Of a DNA stretch of 64,000 nucleotides, positions 35,548 to 44,485 are shown piece after piece. The number at the start of each line of letters is the position of its first letter. The first letter of the stretch is position 1. Location: the NCBI GenBank assembly GCA_003576535.1, contig QXCQ01000047.1, forward strand, positions 20,877 through 84,876. Direction: 5' to 3'. Both the position numbers and the translations under genes were made by a program. The notes below the pieces were generated by a model. It saw nothing but the letters and a program-made list of their open reading frames with translations. It was not told the origin of the DNA and did not search any database. Source of the DNA: Nakamurella silvestris. Lineage in GTDB: Bacteria; Actinomycetota; Actinomycetes; Mycobacteriales; Nakamurellaceae.

Positions 35548-36906
35548 GTGAAACACGCCCTGAGAACCGGCAGATCGAAAAAGAGATTCACCTCCGTAGT
35601 GGCAGGGCTGTGCGGGGTGGCCCTCATCGGATCGGGCCTGGCCCTGTCGGGTTCGGCCGGTGCGGCACCGGTCGCCCCGAACGTCTACGTGGGAGCCGCG
35701 GCGATCACCGCCCCGCCGACCGGCCCCTCCGATCCGTACTGGTACTTCGACGGTTCGGGAACGGGGGCGCAGACGGTCGCCGCGGATTCCTTCGACGGCA
35801 CCTCCGCCCTCAAACTCTCGATCCCGACCGCCGCGAACGTCTCCACCGTCGCCCGCGCGTTCCCGGTGAACGCCCGGCCGACGAATCTGCCGGCCCTGTT
35901 GGCCGGCGCCTCGTACAGCTACTCCGGGAAGATCAACGTCAACTTCCAGTCGCTGGTGTACTTCGTTCCGAAGGACGCCCAGTACGGCCCCACCGGCAGT
36001 TCCCCGTGCGCCCAGGCCAAGGACAACAGCCAGGCGATCCCGAACACCTGTTATGCCGTCATCAAATGGGAACCGTTGGCCTTCAGCGCCAATGCCTGGA
36101 CCGACGTCGACCTGAGCCAGGATCTGCCGCTCACCCAGACCGCCGGCGGCTGGATGAACACCAAGCGGGTGGGCAAGTACCCGGCTCCGGGGGCCCAGCA
36201 GGGCTTCACCCTGACCCAGTACCTCGGTGAGATGGCCAGCTACTCGGTGGTCTCCCTGGGTGTCTCGGTCGGCTCCCGCTCCGTCGGGTCCGACCCGGAC
36301 GGTTGGGTGCGTTCGATCAGGTTCGGCGGGAACACCTACCGTTTCGGTGCCGCCCCGGTCCAGACCTTCCCTGACGTCCCGACGACCGGCGCGTTCTTCG
36401 ACGAGATCGCCTGGCTCTCCACCTCGGGGGCGACCACCGGGTACACCGACGGCAGCTTCCGACCGAACGAGAACGTCAGTCGCCAGGCCTTCATCGCCTT
36501 CGCCTACCGGTTGAAGCATCCCGGTGGGGTGCGCCCCACCTGCACGGTGGCCCCGTTCACCGATGTCCCGGTGACCAACGCCTTCTGCGGCGAGATCGCC
36601 TGGGCGAAGTCCTCCGGCATCAGTGTCGGCTTCGCCGACGGGACGTTCCAGCCCGGAGCGCTGATCCAGCGCGGTGCATCGATGGCCTTCCTGTACCGGC
36701 TCTCCCACGCCGGTGTGACGACCTTGCCGAGCTGCACCCAGAAGCCGTTCGACGATGTGACGGTGCCCAGTGAATTCTGCGGCGTGATCAACTGGGCGAA
36801 AACGGCCGGCATCACCACGGGCAACACCGACGGGACCTTCCGTCCCGCTGGGCCGGTGACCCGCGCGGCCTCCGCGGCCTTCCTGTACCGCATCTTCGCG
36901 GGCTGA
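35548..36906 (+). CDS. Secreted protein with three C-terminal SLH domains (452 aa)
   Basis: Signal peptide (KHALRTGRSKKRFTSVVAGL, hydrophobic core, cleavage near SAGAA). Residues ~40-265 form an all-beta ligand-binding-like part of unknown family (YWYFDGSGTGAQTVAADSFDG). Three SLH repeats follow: FPDVPTTGAFFDEIAWLSTS, FTDVPVTNAFCGEIAW and FDDVTVPSEFCGVINWAK, each with a GYTDGSFRP-like loop. SLH domains bind pyruvylated cell-wall polymer, so it is a surface protein. GTG 35548 is chosen because GGTGGAG is 6 nt upstream. Ends with a strong hairpin (36912-36948). Confidence 0.88.
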   Translation: MKHALRTGRSKKRFTSVVAGLCGVALIGSGLALSGSAGAAPVAPNVYVGAAAITAPPTGPSDPYWYFDGSGTGAQTVAADSFDGTSALKLSIPTAANVSTVARAFPVNARPTNLPALLAGASYSYSGKINVNFQSLVYFVPKDAQYGPTGSSPCAQAKDNSQAIPNTCYAVIKWEPLAFSANAWTDVDLSQDLPLTQTAGGWMNTKRVGKYPAPGAQQGFTLTQYLGEMASYSVVSLGVSVGSRSVGSDPDGWVRSIRFGGNTYRFGAAPVQTFPDVPTTGAFFDEIAWLSTSGATTGYTDGSFRPNENVSRQAFIAFAYRLKHPGGVRPTCTVAPFTDVPVTNAFCGEIAWAKSSGISVGFADGTFQPGALIQRGASMAFLYRLSHAGVTTLPSCTQKPFDDVTVPSEFCGVINWAKTAGITTGNTDGTFRPAGPVTRAASAAFLYRIFAG

Positions 36907-36911
36907 TCCGT

Positions 36912-36948
36912 GCCTGCGGGCCGGGTCCGACCGACCCGGCCCGCAGGC
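36912..36948 (+). terminator. Terminator after the SLH protein gene
   Basis: Perfect 16-bp stem GCCTGCGGGCCGGGTC / GACCCGGCCCGCAGGC, loop CGACC, six bases after the stop. GC-rich with no T-run. Confidence 0.65.
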
Positions 36949-37057
36949 GGCGAGATGTGTCCTGGGTCGCGGTCGCTGCTCGCCGTGACGTTCGGCCGCC
37001 TCATCGACACCACACTCCGACCGGCCGCCCTGCGCGCCAGGTCGACGACCGGTGGCG

Positions 37058-37380
37058 TCAGCCGCCGGGTGGGACCATGACGGTGAGCGAGGCAGGTGGT
37101 GCGGTATTGGTCGGCACGATTCCACCTGCGACAGCGGCGTCCAAGGCGGGCTCCGGGTACTGGTCATCGGGGTAGTCAGCAGGGCTGCTGCGAGCGAACA
37201 GAGCAAGCGACTCCGCACTACGCGACGGATCGAACCGTTTCGTAGCTGACTCCACCGAATGCGGCCGAGTGCAGCGTCGCGGCCAACTCCTGTCGTCCGG
37301 AGTAGTTTTCGCCTCCGCTGATCTCTCCAGTGATACCGAAGTTGCAGGCAAGCCCCAACCGCAGGAAATGGGGGCGGCCG
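37058..37380 (-). pseudogene. Decayed RES-domain (toxin-like) gene remnant with frameshift
   Basis: On the minus strand one frame gives HFLRLGLACNFGITGEISGG...ELAATLHSAAFGGVSYET. Across a break near 37233-37242 the next frame continues RFDPSRSAESLALFARSSP to a stop at 37058. Joined, this reads like the C-terminal part of RES proteins: a TLHxxxFxGVxYET-RFDPxRSAxSLALF pattern. The N-terminal half is missing and its place is taken by the GGDEF gene. No antitoxin remnant seen. The call rests on my reading of the joined motif. The intact family is an NAD-consuming toxin paired with an Xre antitoxin. Confidence 0.55.
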
Positions 37381-37488
37381 GTCGCGACCGCCGGCGGCGA
37401 GCCGGATCGGCCTGCGCCGCACATTCCCGATGGCACCGTGCGGGTGCCGAGGACCGAGCGGCCGCCGGTGAACTGGCATGATCTGATC

Positions 37489-38517
37489 ATGGACCCTGAC
37501 AGCCCTGCCACCGCCTTCGGCCCGTCTGTCGCCGCCGAGGCCGCCCGGATGGCGGAGCTGGCACGCTACGGTGTGGCCGACATCGGTCTGGATTTCACCG
37601 ATCCCGATCTGGACCTGGTCGTCGACCTCGTCCAGTCGATGACCGGAGCGCCGAGCGCGGCGGTGCACATCATCCAGCAGGCCGTCCAGGTGCGGATCGC
37701 TGCCGCCGGTGCCCCGCGGGACATCACCCCGCGATCGGCCTCCCTGTGCTCCCGGGTCATGTGGTTGCCCGAGGAGCTGTACGTCACCGATCGGGCGGAC
37801 CTGGTCCCGCTGCTGGCCGACAGTCCTTGGGTGAACGGGGAACTCGCCGCCTTGCGGTTCTACGCCTCGGCCCCGCTGATTGCCGAGGAGGGCACTCCGC
37901 TGGGCACGGTCTGTGTGTGGTCGGACGAGCACCGCAACCTCGACGACACCCAGCGCCGGACCCTGGCGAAGATGGCGAAGTTCGTGGTGCGGGTGCTCGA
38001 ACTGCGCCGCAAGGCCGCCGAGTTCGAACACTCGGCCTTGCACGACGCACTCACCGGGCTGCCGAACCGACGGTACTTCCAGGAGTACCTGAAAGCGGCC
38101 CTGGACCGTGGACACACCGACGGCGCGGGGCCGATCCTGTTGGTGGTCGACATCGACCACTTCAAACAGATCAACGACCGGCACGGGCACGACATGGGCG
38201 ACCAGGTCCTGGTGACCGTTGCGGAGACCTTGCGGGTGCTCGCCCTCGGCCGCGGGGTGGCCGCCCGCTGGGGCGGCGACGAGTTCGTCGTGCTGCTCGG
38301 CAGCACTGCCGACGCCGCGGAGTCGGTGGAGACACTCACCGCCGAGGTCAACCGGAGGCTCGCCGAGCATTCCCCCGAGGTGACGGTCACCCTCACCCTG
38401 GGCGGTGCCCGACCGGCCGAGCACGACACGGTTGAGGATCTGCTGCGGGCAGCGGATCTGGACATGTACGACCGTCGCCGCACCACCCGCACCCACCCCG
38501 GGACGTTGGCGAGCTGA
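37489..38517 (+). CDS. GAF-GGDEF protein, probable diguanylate cyclase (342 aa)
   Basis: Residues ~25-165 form a GAF-like sensor domain (MTGAPSAAVHIIQQAVQVRI, ASAPLIAEEGTPLGTVCVW). A helical linker leads to GGDEF (LHDALTGLPNRRYF; active site WGGDEF at about 261-266). The product inhibitory RxxD site is absent at the usual place. The ATG at 37489 begins the conserved N-terminal part; the frame upstream overlaps the RES remnant and is unsupported. It would make c-di-GMP from GTP in response to a ligand or redox signal. Confidence 0.88.
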   Translation: MDPDSPATAFGPSVAAEAARMAELARYGVADIGLDFTDPDLDLVVDLVQSMTGAPSAAVHIIQQAVQVRIAAAGAPRDITPRSASLCSRVMWLPEELYVTDRADLVPLLADSPWVNGELAALRFYASAPLIAEEGTPLGTVCVWSDEHRNLDDTQRRTLAKMAKFVVRVLELRRKAAEFEHSALHDALTGLPNRRYFQEYLKAALDRGHTDGAGPILLVVDIDHFKQINDRHGHDMGDQVLVTVAETLRVLALGRGVAARWGGDEFVVLLGSTADAAESVETLTAEVNRRLAEHSPEVTVTLTLGGARPAEHDTVEDLLRAADLDMYDRRRTTRTHPGTLAS

Positions 38518-38524
38518 AAAGGAC

Positions 38525-40741
38525 CTACTCGGCCTGACGGATCCCGCTGATCCGATGCAGGGCAAAGGTTCTCATCTGCCCGCTCAGGCGGTCGAAGGCC
38601 GCGACCGTCCCGCCGGAGATGGCCAGCGGTTCGATCAGCCTGCGGGTGGCCGCACCCTCGGTGTTCACGTACTCGATCCACACCGCTCCGCCGGCTGCAG
38701 CTGCCGATCGGAGCTCGGCCAGCGCGTCCCCGGCCGACTGGCCGGTCACGATGGTGGCCTGGTCCGCCGACCGCATCCGGGCGACGAGCACACCGAGCTG
38801 CTCGGCATCCGGCACCGCCGGCTCGCGCCATCGTTGATGGGTGATCAGCGAAGCCTTCGTCCGCAACGGCGACCTGGCCAGGTCGATGATCCCGCCGAGA
38901 TGATCCTCCGCGGAGGGGGCGAGCCCGGCCCGCCGGAGCTCGGCGATGACGTCGTCGAGGGATGAGCCGGTCACCGCGACCGTCGGGGCGAGCCGGCGCA
39001 GGATGATCCCGGCCGAAGCCGCCTGGGCGATGGCGGTGTCGATGAGAACCGGGTCGTCGCACCGGACGTAGGCGTGGGCGGTGCCCGCGCGCAGCACCCC
39101 GTGCCGTCGGCCGATGTCGTCGATCAGGTACGTCAACGACTGGGGGATCGGCGTGGTCGAGTGGTCGGCGAACAGGCTGTGCAGTTCCGCGGTCGTCATC
39201 CCGGCGTCCAGCGCCCGCCGCAGGCTCTCCGGGGTGACCCGGTAGACGGTCGCCGAGCCGGCCGACTCGACCTCGGCGGCGAGCTGCAGCCTTCCGGCGA
39301 GAGAGGGGACGAGTCGCCCGGAGCCGACAACGGTCAGGTCGGCCTGGACCAGGATGCGATCGCTCGGTTCGGGCAGTGCGGATTCCAAGGCCCGGGTTAC
39401 CTGCTCATCCTCGCCGCCGAGCAGCGCCCGACCGGTGGTCGACAGGGTGCCGAAGGCCACCACCCCGAGTTCGGTGGCATCGGCGAGCACCTGTCCGATG
39501 ACCCGGTCCCGGCGGTCCGCGCCGCGCAGTGGTGCCTGCCAGGTGAGGACCTCCGTCACCTGCTGGTCGGTCAAGCCCGAGCCGGCCGGCAGGGCGGCGA
39601 GCACCCCGAGCACCCAGCGCCGGTCGGCAGGACCGCGGGGCCAGGCGAGTTCGGCGGACAGGATGTTGAGCAGTTTGTCGGAGATGTCGCGTTGGCCCGC
39701 CCGGGACGGGTCCCGGCGCAGATCCAGCCAGACCAGGGCCACCGCGGCCCAGGCAGCACCGTCCGGCAGGTCGATCCACTCGTCGGCCAATGAGGTCGGG
39801 GTCCAGAGATTGACCTTCCGGGTGCCGCGCGGATCGTTCGGGGCGATCAGCCCGGCTGCAGCGAGCAGTTCCAGGTGCAGGCCCGTGACCGCCTCCGTCA
39901 GTTGGAGGGTCTTGGCCAGCCGACGCAGGTCGCGGACCCCGATCCCACCCGATTTCAGGACGGTGGCGGCATGGTTGCCGAAATCGTCGAGCATCTGCCG
40001 CCAGATCCGCAGCACCGCCATCGACTGTCCCGCCGCCGTGCGGTCGATCAGGTCGGGCTCCCGACGGCTCGGTTCCGGGGTCACCGGCTGGATCTGCAGG
40101 GGTCCGAGCGGGGAGTTCCCGCGCAGGGCCAGGCCGACCTCCCGCGGCAGCTCCACCGTGCCGGAGTCCCGGCGCAGCAACAGTCCTCGTCCGATCAGAT
40201 CGCTGATCACCGGTGCGATGGGGGCATCGGCGGCGACCGAACCCAGAGGTGAACCCTCGGCGAGCTTCTCGAGCACCAACCGGCCGCGTTCGGGACATTC
40301 GGCGAGTCGCTCGCCCACCGATTCGGTCGTCATCCCGGTGGCCGGACCGAGGCCGCCGGGGTAAGGGCCCAGCGCCGCCGCGACCGAACGCGGGACCCGC
40401 AGTTCCTTGCCGCCGCGGACGATGCCGAGGGACTCCAACCGGGTTGTCGCCGCGGTCACCGCTTTTTTGGTCGCCCCCTTGCCCAGGAAGGTGCTGACCT
40501 CGGCGGGGGACACAGCCTCGTGGTCGGCCCCGAGCACCACCAGGGCCTGCAGGATCTGCAGGGTGAACTGGTCGATCATCTCCAGGACCCGCCACACCGA
40601 CGGGGGTGTGTCCAACCGATGGGCGAGCGCGTCCAGGCTGCTCGGCGCGGGAACCACCAGATCAGGCCGTGCCTGCAGGAGTTCGATCAGCGCCGGATCC
40701 TTCAACCCGCGCAACCAGCTCAGGGTGGGGACCGGCGTCAT
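38525..40741 (-). CDS. Helicase-associated protein (XPB partner family, 738 aa)
   Basis: Large protein starting MTPVPTLSWLRGLKDPALIELLQARPDL, the typical opening of the actinobacterial helicase_C_3/helicase-associated family encoded near XPB. It holds repeated winged-helix-like segments (FTLQILQALVVLGADHEAVSP; TEAVTGLHLELLAAAGLI). The C-terminal domain is the conserved helicase-associated part (RILVQADLTVVGSG, VYRVTPESLRRALDAGMTTAEL, WIEYVNTEGAATRRLIEPL, a WYL-like end). The open frame extends 50 codons upstream but lacks conservation, so the ATG at 40741 is chosen. It probably acts with XPB in DNA repair. Confidence 0.85.
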   Translation of the reverse strand: MTPVPTLSWLRGLKDPALIELLQARPDLVVPAPSSLDALAHRLDTPPSVWRVLEMIDQFTLQILQALVVLGADHEAVSPAEVSTFLGKGATKKAVTAATTRLESLGIVRGGKELRVPRSVAAALGPYPGGLGPATGMTTESVGERLAECPERGRLVLEKLAEGSPLGSVAADAPIAPVISDLIGRGLLLRRDSGTVELPREVGLALRGNSPLGPLQIQPVTPEPSRREPDLIDRTAAGQSMAVLRIWRQMLDDFGNHAATVLKSGGIGVRDLRRLAKTLQLTEAVTGLHLELLAAAGLIAPNDPRGTRKVNLWTPTSLADEWIDLPDGAAWAAVALVWLDLRRDPSRAGQRDISDKLLNILSAELAWPRGPADRRWVLGVLAALPAGSGLTDQQVTEVLTWQAPLRGADRRDRVIGQVLADATELGVVAFGTLSTTGRALLGGEDEQVTRALESALPEPSDRILVQADLTVVGSGRLVPSLAGRLQLAAEVESAGSATVYRVTPESLRRALDAGMTTAELHSLFADHSTTPIPQSLTYLIDDIGRRHGVLRAGTAHAYVRCDDPVLIDTAIAQAASAGIILRRLAPTVAVTGSSLDDVIAELRRAGLAPSAEDHLGGIIDLARSPLRTKASLITHQRWREPAVPDAEQLGVLVARMRSADQATIVTGQSAGDALAELRSAAAAGGAVWIEYVNTEGAATRRLIEPLAISGGTVAAFDRLSGQMRTFALHRISGIRQAE

Positions 40742-41044
40742 CCAGCCACCGCCGGTTGTTGCCGGTGGCCGCCGACGGCCGGGCACGCCTGGGTGTCGAC
40801 GAGCGGGACCTCGGGGGCGGACATCCTTCCCACGATAGTGGTTCGCCGTCACCGGCCCTGGAAAAATCCCTGCCGACCGCACCCCGGCCACTAGTTTCGC
40901 GCCGCTTTCAGGTGGTCAGCGGGCAGTGGGCGGGAAGGGTGGACAAGGACGTCACGGATGCCGCCTGTGCCCGACACCCTCGCGCGGGTCGATGTGGGAT
41001 GCTGTGGGGGAACATCGGGTCCACCTGGAAAGAGGGAATGCGTC

Positions 41045-41227
41045 ATGTCGGGTAAGAAGTCCAACCGGATCGATCCGACCTGGCCGCAGCTGCCCGACGG
41101 AGCCCACCCGATCACCGAGCTGAACTCCGAGACCCAGGGGGCACCGTCGCCCTTCGGTGACGTGACCTTCCCGGTCGATGCCGAAGAGCTGCCGTACATC
41201 CACCCGACCACGGTCATCAACCGCTGA
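41045..41227 (+). CDS. Small hypothetical protein (60 aa)
   Basis: MSGKKSNRIDPTWPQLPDG opens a polar 60-residue protein ending in LPYIHPTTVINR. AAGAGGGAATGCGTC with an AGAGGG site lies before the ATG. No domain recognised. The position just before the MocA-like gene (17 bp) suggests co-transcription. Coding confidence is moderate because of its short length. Confidence 0.55.
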   Translation: MSGKKSNRIDPTWPQLPDGAHPITELNSETQGAPSPFGDVTFPVDAEELPYIHPTTVINR

Positions 41228-41244
41228 CATCGATCCGACCGGGG

Positions 41245-41868
41245 ATGGCCGCGCCGCGTGACACCGACGCCGGTGCCGACCCCGGCGGGATCGCCGGTGT
41301 GGTCCTCGCCGCCGGTGCCGGCCGTCGTTACGGCCGGGCCAAGGTGTTGGTCGACGAGGGTGACGGGCCGTGGGGTCCACGCACCGCGGCTCTGCTGAGC
41401 GAGGCAGGCTGTGAACCGGTGCTGGTGGTGCTCGGTGCCGAGGCCGCGGCCGCGCGGATGCTGTTCGACGGAACCACCGCCCGGTTGATCGACAACCCCG
41501 ACTGGGCGACCGGGATGGCCTCCTCCCTCCGCTGCGCGATCGAGGCCCTCGAGCGAGGGCCGTCGTCGGTCGAGGCGGCCGTGCTGATGCTCGTCGACCT
41601 GCCGGAGATGACGGCGGGTGCAGTGAAACGCGTCATGGTCGCCGCCGGGTCCGACGGCCTCCGCAACGCCCTGTTCCAGGCCTCCTTCGACGGCGTCCCC
41701 GGACATCCGGTGCTGCTGGGACGGAATCACTGGGCGGGGGCCGCTGCCTCCGCTACCGGCGACAACGGTGCCCGTGGCTACCTGTCCACCCATCCCGCAC
41801 AGCTCGTCGAGGTCGCCGATCTCGCCGGCGGGACGGACCGCGACACACCGCTGAACACCCGCGACTGA
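41245..41868 (+). CDS. MobA/MocA-like nucleotidyltransferase (207 aa)
   Basis: N-terminal GVVLAAGAGRRYGRAKVLV is the LAAGxGxRxGxxK nucleotide-binding loop. AAVLMLVDLPEMT carries the metal-binding Asp, and FDGVPGHPVLLGRNHW with GDNGAR is typical of the molybdenum-cofactor cytidylyl/guanylyl-transferase group. Together with XdhC and CoxDE encoded 8-10 kb away, MocA (cytidylylation for a molybdenum hydroxylase) is more likely than MobA. It is the first of the Mo-cofactor genes on this stretch. Confidence 0.82.
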   Translation: MAAPRDTDAGADPGGIAGVVLAAGAGRRYGRAKVLVDEGDGPWGPRTAALLSEAGCEPVLVVLGAEAAAARMLFDGTTARLIDNPDWATGMASSLRCAIEALERGPSSVEAAVLMLVDLPEMTAGAVKRVMVAAGSDGLRNALFQASFDGVPGHPVLLGRNHWAGAAASATGDNGARGYLSTHPAQLVEVADLAGGTDRDTPLNTRD

Positions 41869-42021
41869 CGGCGGTGGCCGTCAGCGCTCGCGGGGACCAC
41901 AATGGACACAAGTACCCGAACCGTCACCGATGCCGGTTTAGGATCGTCGGGCGCGATGGAGCGGGTGGGAATCCGGTCCGCGCGGCCTGAAACTTGAAGT
42001 GCCGACAAAGGAGTTCGACGC

Positions 42022-43506
42022 ATGGCTGTGCCCGGTCCCGGATATTCGATCACCATGCGGATCGCGGCACCGCCTTCTGCCTCCGCCGCCGGTGACCTCA
42101 CCTCGGCCGTCGGCCGCGCCGGTGGGGTGATCACGGCCTTCGACGTGGTCGAGTCCGCCGCCGGTCTGATGGTGGTCGACCTCTCCTGCAACGCGCTCTC
42201 GGCCGAGCACGCCGACGAGATCAAGGCCGCCGTCAACGAGTTGGAAGGTGTGGAGGTCCGCAAGATCTCCGATCGGACCTTCCTCGTCCACCTCGGTGGG
42301 AAGATCGAGGTCACCTCCAAGGTGCCGCTGCGCAACCGTGACGACCTCTCCCGCGCCTACACCCCCGGGGTTGCCCGGGTCTGCATGGCGATCCACGAGA
42401 ACCCGGACGACGCGCGCCGCCTGACCATCAAACGCAACACGGTCGCCGTCGTCACCGACGGCACCGCGGTCCTGGGGCTGGGCAACATCGGTCCGGCGGC
42501 CGCACTGCCGGTGATGGAGGGCAAGGCGGCCCTGTTCAAGAAGTTCGCCGGGGTCGATGCCTGGCCGGTGTGCCTGGACACCACCGACACCGAGGAGATC
42601 ATCCGCACCGTGCAGCTGATCGCCCCGGTGTACGGCGGGATCAACCTCGAGGACATCGCCGCCCCACGGTGTTTCGAGATCGAGCGCCGGCTCCGGGATC
42701 TGTTGGACATCCCGGTCTTCCACGACGACCAGCACGGGACCGCGATCTGTGTGGTCGCCGCCCTGCGGAACGCCCTCCGGGTGGTCGGCAAGCAGATCGC
42801 CGACTGCAAGATCGTCATCTCCGGGGTCGGTGCGGCCGGCAATGCCATCATCCGGCTGCTGCTCCTGCAGGGGCCGGCCGACATCATCGCCTCCGACATC
42901 CAGGGCATCGTCCACCGCGGCCGGGAGGGCATGGACCCCAACCTGGCAGACGTGGCCGAGCAGACCAACAAGGCCAATCAGCAGGGGACGCTGAAGGAGG
43001 CCCTCGTCGGGGCCGACGTCTTCATCGGGGTGTCCGCGCCGAACCTGTTGGTGGGCAGCGATATCGAGACGATGAACTCCGATGCCATCGTTTTCGCCCT
43101 GGCGAACCCGGACCCGGAGATCGACCCGATCGAGGCCCAGCGTTTCGCCGCGGTGGTGGCCACCGGTCGCTCCGATTTCCCGAACCAGATCAACAACGTC
43201 CTGGCCTTCCCGGGTGTGTTCCGCGGTCTGCTGGACGCCGGTGCCCGGACGATCACCGACACCATGCTGCTGGCCGCCGCCTCCGCGATCGCCGACGTGG
43301 TGTCGCCGGAGCAGCTCAATGCCTCGTTCATCGTGCCGAGTGTGTTCGATGAGAAGGTGGCCAAGGCCGTCGCCCAGGCCGTGGTGAACGCGGCCGCCGA
43401 CGCCCGGGTGGACTCCCCGGACAGTCACAGTGTCAGCGGCGGTGATGTCGGCGCCTTCGGCGGCACCCCGGCCGAGTTCGACGACCTGGAAGACGCCTTC
43501 GGATGA
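42022..43506 (+). CDS. NAD(P)-dependent malic enzyme with N-terminal ACT domain (494 aa)
   Basis: N-terminal ~85 residues carry an ACT-like regulatory domain (ITAFDVVESAAGLMVVDLSC). The catalytic part has SRAYTPGVARVC, NTVAVVTDGTAVLGLGNIGP, PVFHDDQHGTA and the NAD(P)-binding VISGVGAAGNAI (about 265-276). It converts malate to pyruvate and CO2. AAAGGAG lies 8 nt before the ATG. Its stop overlaps the moaC start by 4 bp (ATGA), an odd coupling of central metabolism to molybdopterin synthesis. Confidence 0.95.
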   Translation: MAVPGPGYSITMRIAAPPSASAAGDLTSAVGRAGGVITAFDVVESAAGLMVVDLSCNALSAEHADEIKAAVNELEGVEVRKISDRTFLVHLGGKIEVTSKVPLRNRDDLSRAYTPGVARVCMAIHENPDDARRLTIKRNTVAVVTDGTAVLGLGNIGPAAALPVMEGKAALFKKFAGVDAWPVCLDTTDTEEIIRTVQLIAPVYGGINLEDIAAPRCFEIERRLRDLLDIPVFHDDQHGTAICVVAALRNALRVVGKQIADCKIVISGVGAAGNAIIRLLLLQGPADIIASDIQGIVHRGREGMDPNLADVAEQTNKANQQGTLKEALVGADVFIGVSAPNLLVGSDIETMNSDAIVFALANPDPEIDPIEAQRFAAVVATGRSDFPNQINNVLAFPGVFRGLLDAGARTITDTMLLAAASAIADVVSPEQLNASFIVPSVFDEKVAKAVAQAVVNAAADARVDSPDSHSVSGGDVGAFGGTPAEFDDLEDAFG

Positions 43507-43988
43507 CCGAGCCGGCCCTGACGCATGTCGACACCACCGGGGCCGCACGGATGGTCGACGTCTCGGCGAAGGAGACGACGGTCCGCCGGGCGGTCGCCTC
43601 GGGGGTCCTTTCCACCACGGCCGCCGTGGTGGACCTGCTCAGGGACGGTGCGCTGCCCAAGGGCGACGCACTCGCGACCGCCCGGATCGCCGGGATCATG
43701 GCCGCCAAACGCACCCCGGACCTCATCCCGTTGTGCCACCCGATCGCGATCTCCGGGGTCACCGTGGATCTGGTCCTGGACACCGATTCGATCCGGATCA
43801 CCGCGACCGTGCGGACCGCCGATCGGACCGGGGTGGAGATGGAGGCGCTGACCGCTGTGGCGGTGGCCGGGCTGACCCTGCACGACATGGTCAAGGCCGT
43901 CGATCCCGCCGCGGTGCTCGACGCCGTCCGGGTGGATGTGAAGGAGGGCGGGAAGACCGGCCTCTGGAACCGGCCCGAGGGTCGATGA
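43503..43988 (+). CDS. moaC: Cyclic pyranopterin monophosphate synthase MoaC
   Basis: 161 aa with the family blocks THVDTTGAARMVDVSAKE, DLIPLCHPIAISG and VEMEALTAVAVAGLTLHDMVKAVD. It catalyses the second half-step of cPMP formation after MoaA. Start ATG overlaps the malic-enzyme stop (ATGA). Its own stop overlaps the start of mog by 4 bp. Confidence 0.96.
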   Translation: MTEPALTHVDTTGAARMVDVSAKETTVRRAVASGVLSTTAAVVDLLRDGALPKGDALATARIAGIMAAKRTPDLIPLCHPIAISGVTVDLVLDTDSIRITATVRTADRTGVEMEALTAVAVAGLTLHDMVKAVDPAAVLDAVRVDVKEGGKTGLWNRPEGR

Positions 43989-44485
43989 TGACCCAGCGCG
44001 CCGTCGTGATCGTCTCCTCCACCCGGGCTGCCGCAGGTGTGTACTCCGACGAGTCCGGCCCCCGGATCGTCTCCTGGCTGGCAGCACGGGGTTTCGAGGT
44101 CGGCGAGCCGGTGGTGGTGGCCGACGGCACCCCCTTCGGCACCGCCCTCGCACAGGCGGTGGGGCAGCCCGACCCGGTCGATCTGGTGATCACCACCGGC
44201 GGGACCGGCATCAGCCCGACCGATGTGACGGCCACCCTGACGGCCGAGCTGCTGGACTACGAGATCCCCGGGATCGCCGAGGAGATCCGCAGGCAGGGGG
44301 CGGCGAAGGTGCCCACCGCGATCCTGTCCCGCGGGCTCGCCGGTGTGGTCGGCCGGACCCTGGTGGTGAACCTGCCCGGCTCCACCGGTGGGGTCAAGGA
44401 CGGGCTCGCCGTGCTGGACACCGTGCTGGTCCACGCCCTCGACCAGCTGCGGGGCGGGGACCATCCGCGCCCGGCCGGTCCATGA
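43985..44485 (+). CDS. mog: Molybdopterin adenylyltransferase (MogA/MoaB family)
   Basis: 166 aa: VVIVSSTRAAAGVYSDESGP, DLVITTGGTGISPTDVT and GRTLVVNLPGSTGGVKDGL are characteristic of the MoCF-binding Mog/MoaB family, which adenylylates molybdopterin before MoeA acts. Starts at ATG 43985 inside the moaC stop and ends in an ATGA overlap with moaE. Confidence 0.95.
   Translation: MMTQRAVVIVSSTRAAAGVYSDESGPRIVSWLAARGFEVGEPVVVADGTPFGTALAQAVGQPDPVDLVITTGGTGISPTDVTATLTAELLDYEIPGIAEEIRRQGAAKVPTAILSRGLAGVVGRTLVVNLPGSTGGVKDGLAVLDTVLVHALDQLRGGDHPRPAGP

Noticed and set aside
37240..37380. Riboswitch (cobalamin or c-di-AMP type) before the GGDEF gene
   Set aside because: The conserved box elements were not found; the minus-strand translation is explained better as a RES remnant.
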